From Bacteroidetes bacterium HGW-Bacteroidetes-12 (GTDB lineage Bacteria; Bacteroidota; Bacteroidia; Flavobacteriales_E; Vicingaceae), in NCBI GenBank assembly GCA_002841035.1, contig PHDR01000096.1:1-8699 (forward strand): DNA of 8,699 nt, written 5' to 3'. Shown here in pieces: positions 6,625 to 8,699 of this stretch. The notes under the pieces are model-generated. The model saw only the letters and a list, made by a program, of their open reading frames with translations. It was not told where the DNA came from and ran no database searches. A program made the position numbers and the translations under genes. Position 1 is the first letter of the stretch. Every line of letters begins with the position of its first letter.

Positions 6625-7380
6625 TTAAGATGTGGGAAACTTTTTCATTTCCAATTTTTTCCCATCAAAAACAGCATACGTATTATGTTTTATCCATTCT
6701 CCTAAATTAAAATAAGTGGAGTTTTCACTGATTGGAATTTCTAAAGGTAAATGGCGATGTCCGAAAACAAAATAGTCGATATGTTCTTTTTTTAAGTGGT
6801 CTTTACAAAAATGATAGAGTATTTCATTTTCTTTTCCTTCAAATTTTTCGTCATAGGTAATGTTGTTTCTTCGGCTTTTTCTGCTCCAAGCATTGGCAAC
6901 ACCTATTCCTAAATTAGGATGAATACGTGCAAACAACCACTGACAAACTTTGCTGGCAAAAACTGCTTTTAGCATTTTGTATTGTGTGTCGCCTGGTCCT
7001 AATCCATCACCATGACCTATAAAAAATTTCTTTCCGTTGTATTCTTTTATTATGGGTTCTCTGTATAATTTAACTCCTAATTCTTTGGGTAAATAATCAA
7101 AAATCCACATGTCGTGATTGCCAGTAAAAACATGAATAGGAATACCGCTATCGGTTATTTCGGCAATTTTTCCTTGCAATCGAACAAAACCTTTGGGAAT
7201 GACAGTTTTGTATTCAAACCAAAAATCAAAAATATCACCTAATAAATAGATTTCCGAAGCATCTTTTTTTACTTCATCCAACCACTTTACTATTCTAGCT
7301 TCACGTTTTTTACTTTCTTCATGATTAGGTGCTCCTAAATGAAAATCTGAGGCGAAGTATATTTTGGTGGATGTACTCAT
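6625..7380 (-). CDS. lpxH: UDP-2,3-diacylglucosamine diphosphatase (LpxH-like)
   Basis: This 251-residue calcineurin-like phosphoesterase shows the metal-binding motifs in order: DFHLG (12-16), GDIFDFW (48-54), GNHD (87-90), GHGDGLGPGD (122-131) and GHRH (207-210). The insert around WSRKSRRNN (165-173) and the overall length fit LpxH, which cleaves UDP-2,3-diacylglucosamine to lipid X and UMP at the cytoplasmic face of the inner membrane in lipid A synthesis. There is no signal peptide, as expected. The start at 7380 gives the expected N-terminus just before the first strand. The M48 gene follows by 69 bp on the same strand, so partial co-transcription is possible. Related phosphoesterases with other substrates share these motifs, so the exact reaction rests on family resemblance. 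Confidence 0.82.
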   Translation of the reverse strand: MSTSTKIYFASDFHLGAPNHEESKKREARIVKWLDEVKKDASEIYLLGDIFDFWFEYKTVIPKGFVRLQGKIAEITDSGIPIHVFTGNHDMWIFDYLPKELGVKLYREPIIKEYNGKKFFIGHGDGLGPGDTQYKMLKAVFASKVCQWLFARIHPNLGIGVANAWSRKSRRNNITYDEKFEGKENEILYHFCKDHLKKEHIDYFVFGHRHLPLEIPISENSTYFNLGEWIKHNTYAVFDGKKLEMKKFPTS

Positions 7381-7390
7381 TTTTGAGGGG

Positions 7391-7398
7391 TAAATATA
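7391..7398 (-). promoter_or_regulatory. Possible -7 box (TATATTTA) of the LpxH-like gene
   Basis: TATATTTA differs from TAnnTTTG only in the last base. It would start transcription four or so bases before the ATG at 7380. A TTG triplet 21 bases further upstream (CTTGTAAAG on the minus strand) is a loose -33 candidate. Weak on its own; the short predicted leader agrees with the other promoters in this window. Confidence 0.35.
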
Positions 7399-7443
7399 AG
7401 TTTTTCTATTTCAACTTTACAAGTTTGCATAAACAAATGGTTT

Positions 7444-7577
7444 AACCACATAGTAACATAGTGTTTATTACTGAAAAAGTTCAACATAAGCTTCATATAG
7501 TTTGTTTCCATAAAATGGAAACGCTATGAGATGCTATAAATATCTTTGGCTAAATTTTTCTATGTATCTATGTGGTT
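7444..7577. repeat. 134-bp imperfect palindromic element (REP/MITE-like)
   Basis: The outer arms, AACCACATAGTAACATAG at 7444-7461 and CTATGTATCTATGTGGTT at 7560-7577, are reverse complements at 16 of 18 positions. At the middle a perfect 8-bp stem with a 3-base loop is present (GTTTCCAT-AAA-ATGGAAAC, 7504-7522). It is flanked by a weaker stem (AGCTTCATATAG against CTATGAGATGCT). The nested symmetry suggests one unit that can fold as a whole in DNA or RNA. It fills much of the 224-bp gap between the LpxH-like and barrel genes. I recall CCACATAG-type palindromes as recurrent in Bacteroidota intergenic regions, but copy number in this genome cannot be seen here. No transposase is present. Confidence 0.65.
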
Positions 7578-7604
7578 TGAATTGTAAAAATTAGATTGAT
7601 ATTA

Positions 7605-8699
7605 TTACATTTCAAATTTTCTTATTATCTCGAAAGGTTGTATCAATTTTAGGTTCAATACAAATCTAATTTTATCTTGATACTTTAATTGATTCAATTC
7701 TCCTGAAGATGTTATTGGAAAATATATTTCAAAAAAATCAGGAACTATTTTCAATGCTATTCCAACATTGTAGGCAAAATCGGAAACTTTATCAACTTCA
7801 TTGCCTAAAAAATCACGAGAAATCGTTGCAGCCATTCCAACATCGGCATACAAACTAAGGTGCTTGGAAAGCAAATTGCTTTCAACATTTAGTGTGTTCA
7901 TCCATTTGTTTGCTTGCATAAATTGCCCTTGAGACTCTGGAATGACTGGGTTTTTAAAACCTCCGTCTAGTAATGCAATTTGCTGATTAAATCGACCACC
8001 AACATCATTTCTTCCAACAAACAATTCGTTATACATATAATCTGATGCTTCCATGCCGCTAAAATTATAATTGAATCTACTGTTTTTTTGTTCATCGCTA
8101 TTGTATAAAAATCTTCCTACAAAAAACCTAAAATTCAATCCAGTTTTTGGCTTTTTGTAAGCAAAGCTATAGCGTGCCTCCACATTTAATTTTACAAAAT
8201 CTTGATGTTGCTGCACATTACCTTTCAACAGATATGGGTTAATAGGATGTTTGCTTTTAATTCCTCCTGTTACATTATTGATATAGAAATAATCTAAATT
8301 TTTAGCATAAAGTACTTTGCCGTTTTCATCTCTTTTAGCGAAATCGGTATTTTCTTCATAAATATTTACAAATTCATAGTAAAAAAATGTGTTGGTAAAT
8401 TGCCTAGCTCGTTTTTTTCTAAACTCAATTTCAATTCGTGGATTTATTTTATAGTATTTCAATTCTTGCTTTCCAACATTTAACCTAGTAAAAGATTTTG
8501 CACTTGCTCCAACAGCCATATCTTGTATAAATGTATTGGGCATAATATGATAAAATGCAGAAGCATAACCATTAAGTTCGTTTGTATAAAATGAATAAAG
8601 CGGAGCTAGAATATATTCAAATTTTTTAGATGGTAGTGTAGAATTATAAAAAGCCATTCCAACCATAAACTTATCATTGTTGTTCCATCCTACAATGGG
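7605..8699 (-). CDS. C-terminal outer-membrane barrel of an M1-type metallopeptidase-like protein (5'-truncated)
   Basis: The frame enters from the right edge with no start in view and runs 364 codons to the TAA at 7605. The Met at 8666 is internal, since PIVGWNNNDKF precedes it in frame. The segment GWNNNDKFMVGMAFYN-TLPSKKFEYILAPLYSF fits the start of the C-terminal beta-barrel found after the aminopeptidase domain in Bacteroidota M1-family proteins. The later pieces GRNDVGGRFNQQIALLDGGFK, NKWMNTLNVESNL, LYADVGMA and FEIYFPI...KIRFVLNLKL also fit that pattern, with alternating polar and aromatic strands. The catalytic HExxH domain would lie outside the window, so peptidase activity is inferred. 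A stand-alone barrel protein with the same ending is the main alternative. The protein ends IIRKFEM, after the last strand. Confidence 0.7.
   Translation of the reverse strand, partial: PIVGWNNNDKFMVGMAFYNSTLPSKKFEYILAPLYSFYTNELNGYASAFYHIMPNTFIQDMAVGASAKSFTRLNVGKQELKYYKINPRIEIEFRKKRARQFTNTFFYYEFVNIYEENTDFAKRDENGKVLYAKNLDYFYINNVTGGIKSKHPINPYLLKGNVQQHQDFVKLNVEARYSFAYKKPKTGLNFRFFVGRFLYNSDEQKNSRFNYNFSGMEASDYMYNELFVGRNDVGGRFNQQIALLDGGFKNPVIPESQGQFMQANKWMNTLNVESNLLSKHLSLYADVGMAATISRDFLGNEVDKVSDFAYNVGIALKIVPDFFEIYFPITSSGELNQLKYQDKIRFVLNLKLIQPFEIIRKFEM

Noticed and set aside
7504..7522. Central hairpin as a simple rho-independent terminator for the barrel gene
   Set aside because: The stem has no T-run on the minus-strand side and sits at the centre of a larger palindrome, which explains it better.

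Overview
The window looks like AT-rich Bacteroidota (Bacteroidetes) DNA. The evidence is the TonB-dependent receptor with an N-terminal carboxypeptidase-regulatory-like domain, -7 boxes of the form TAnnTTTG, the absence of clear Shine-Dalgarno sequences, an LpxH-type lipid A enzyme (so a Gram-negative envelope), and the C-terminal outer-membrane barrel of what looks like a Bacteroidota M1-type metallopeptidase. No rRNA, tRNA, CRISPR array or insertion sequence is visible.

Layout from left to right. (1) Bases 1-563, minus strand: a reading frame open at the left edge. It begins as a textbook SmpB and, after about 56 residues, changes in frame into an unrelated protein with a CxxC-x14-CxxC zinc ribbon. 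GC content and leucine codon choice change at the same place, so this is either a contig chimera or a true recombination junction. (2) Bases 617-4538: a probable metal-homeostasis locus with a ZIP/GufA-type permease and a DtxR/MntR-type metalloregulator on the minus strand, and a divergent TonB-dependent receptor on the plus strand. The regulator-receptor gap holds a 16-bp inverted repeat (2274-2289) over the receptor's -33 region, a good candidate operator for the regulator next to it. (3) Bases 4588-6555, minus: a secreted M48-type zinc metallopeptidase with a long C-terminal extension of unknown function, convergent with the receptor. (4) Bases 6625-7380, minus: an LpxH-like UDP-2,3-diacylglucosamine hydrolase. 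(5) Bases 7381-7604: an intergenic region with a 134-bp imperfect palindromic element that resembles a REP/MITE-type unit. (6) Bases 7605-8699, minus: the last 364 codons of the M1-peptidase-like protein, cut by the right edge.

How the genes may work together: the receptor would bring a metal or metal complex across the outer membrane, the ZIP protein would move the free divalent cation across the inner membrane, and the regulator would sense intracellular metal and switch off the receptor. This rests on family knowledge plus gene order; the actual metal (Mn, Fe or Zn) cannot be read from the sequence. The M48 peptidase, LpxH and the barrel protein all concern the cell envelope but show no clear shared operon.
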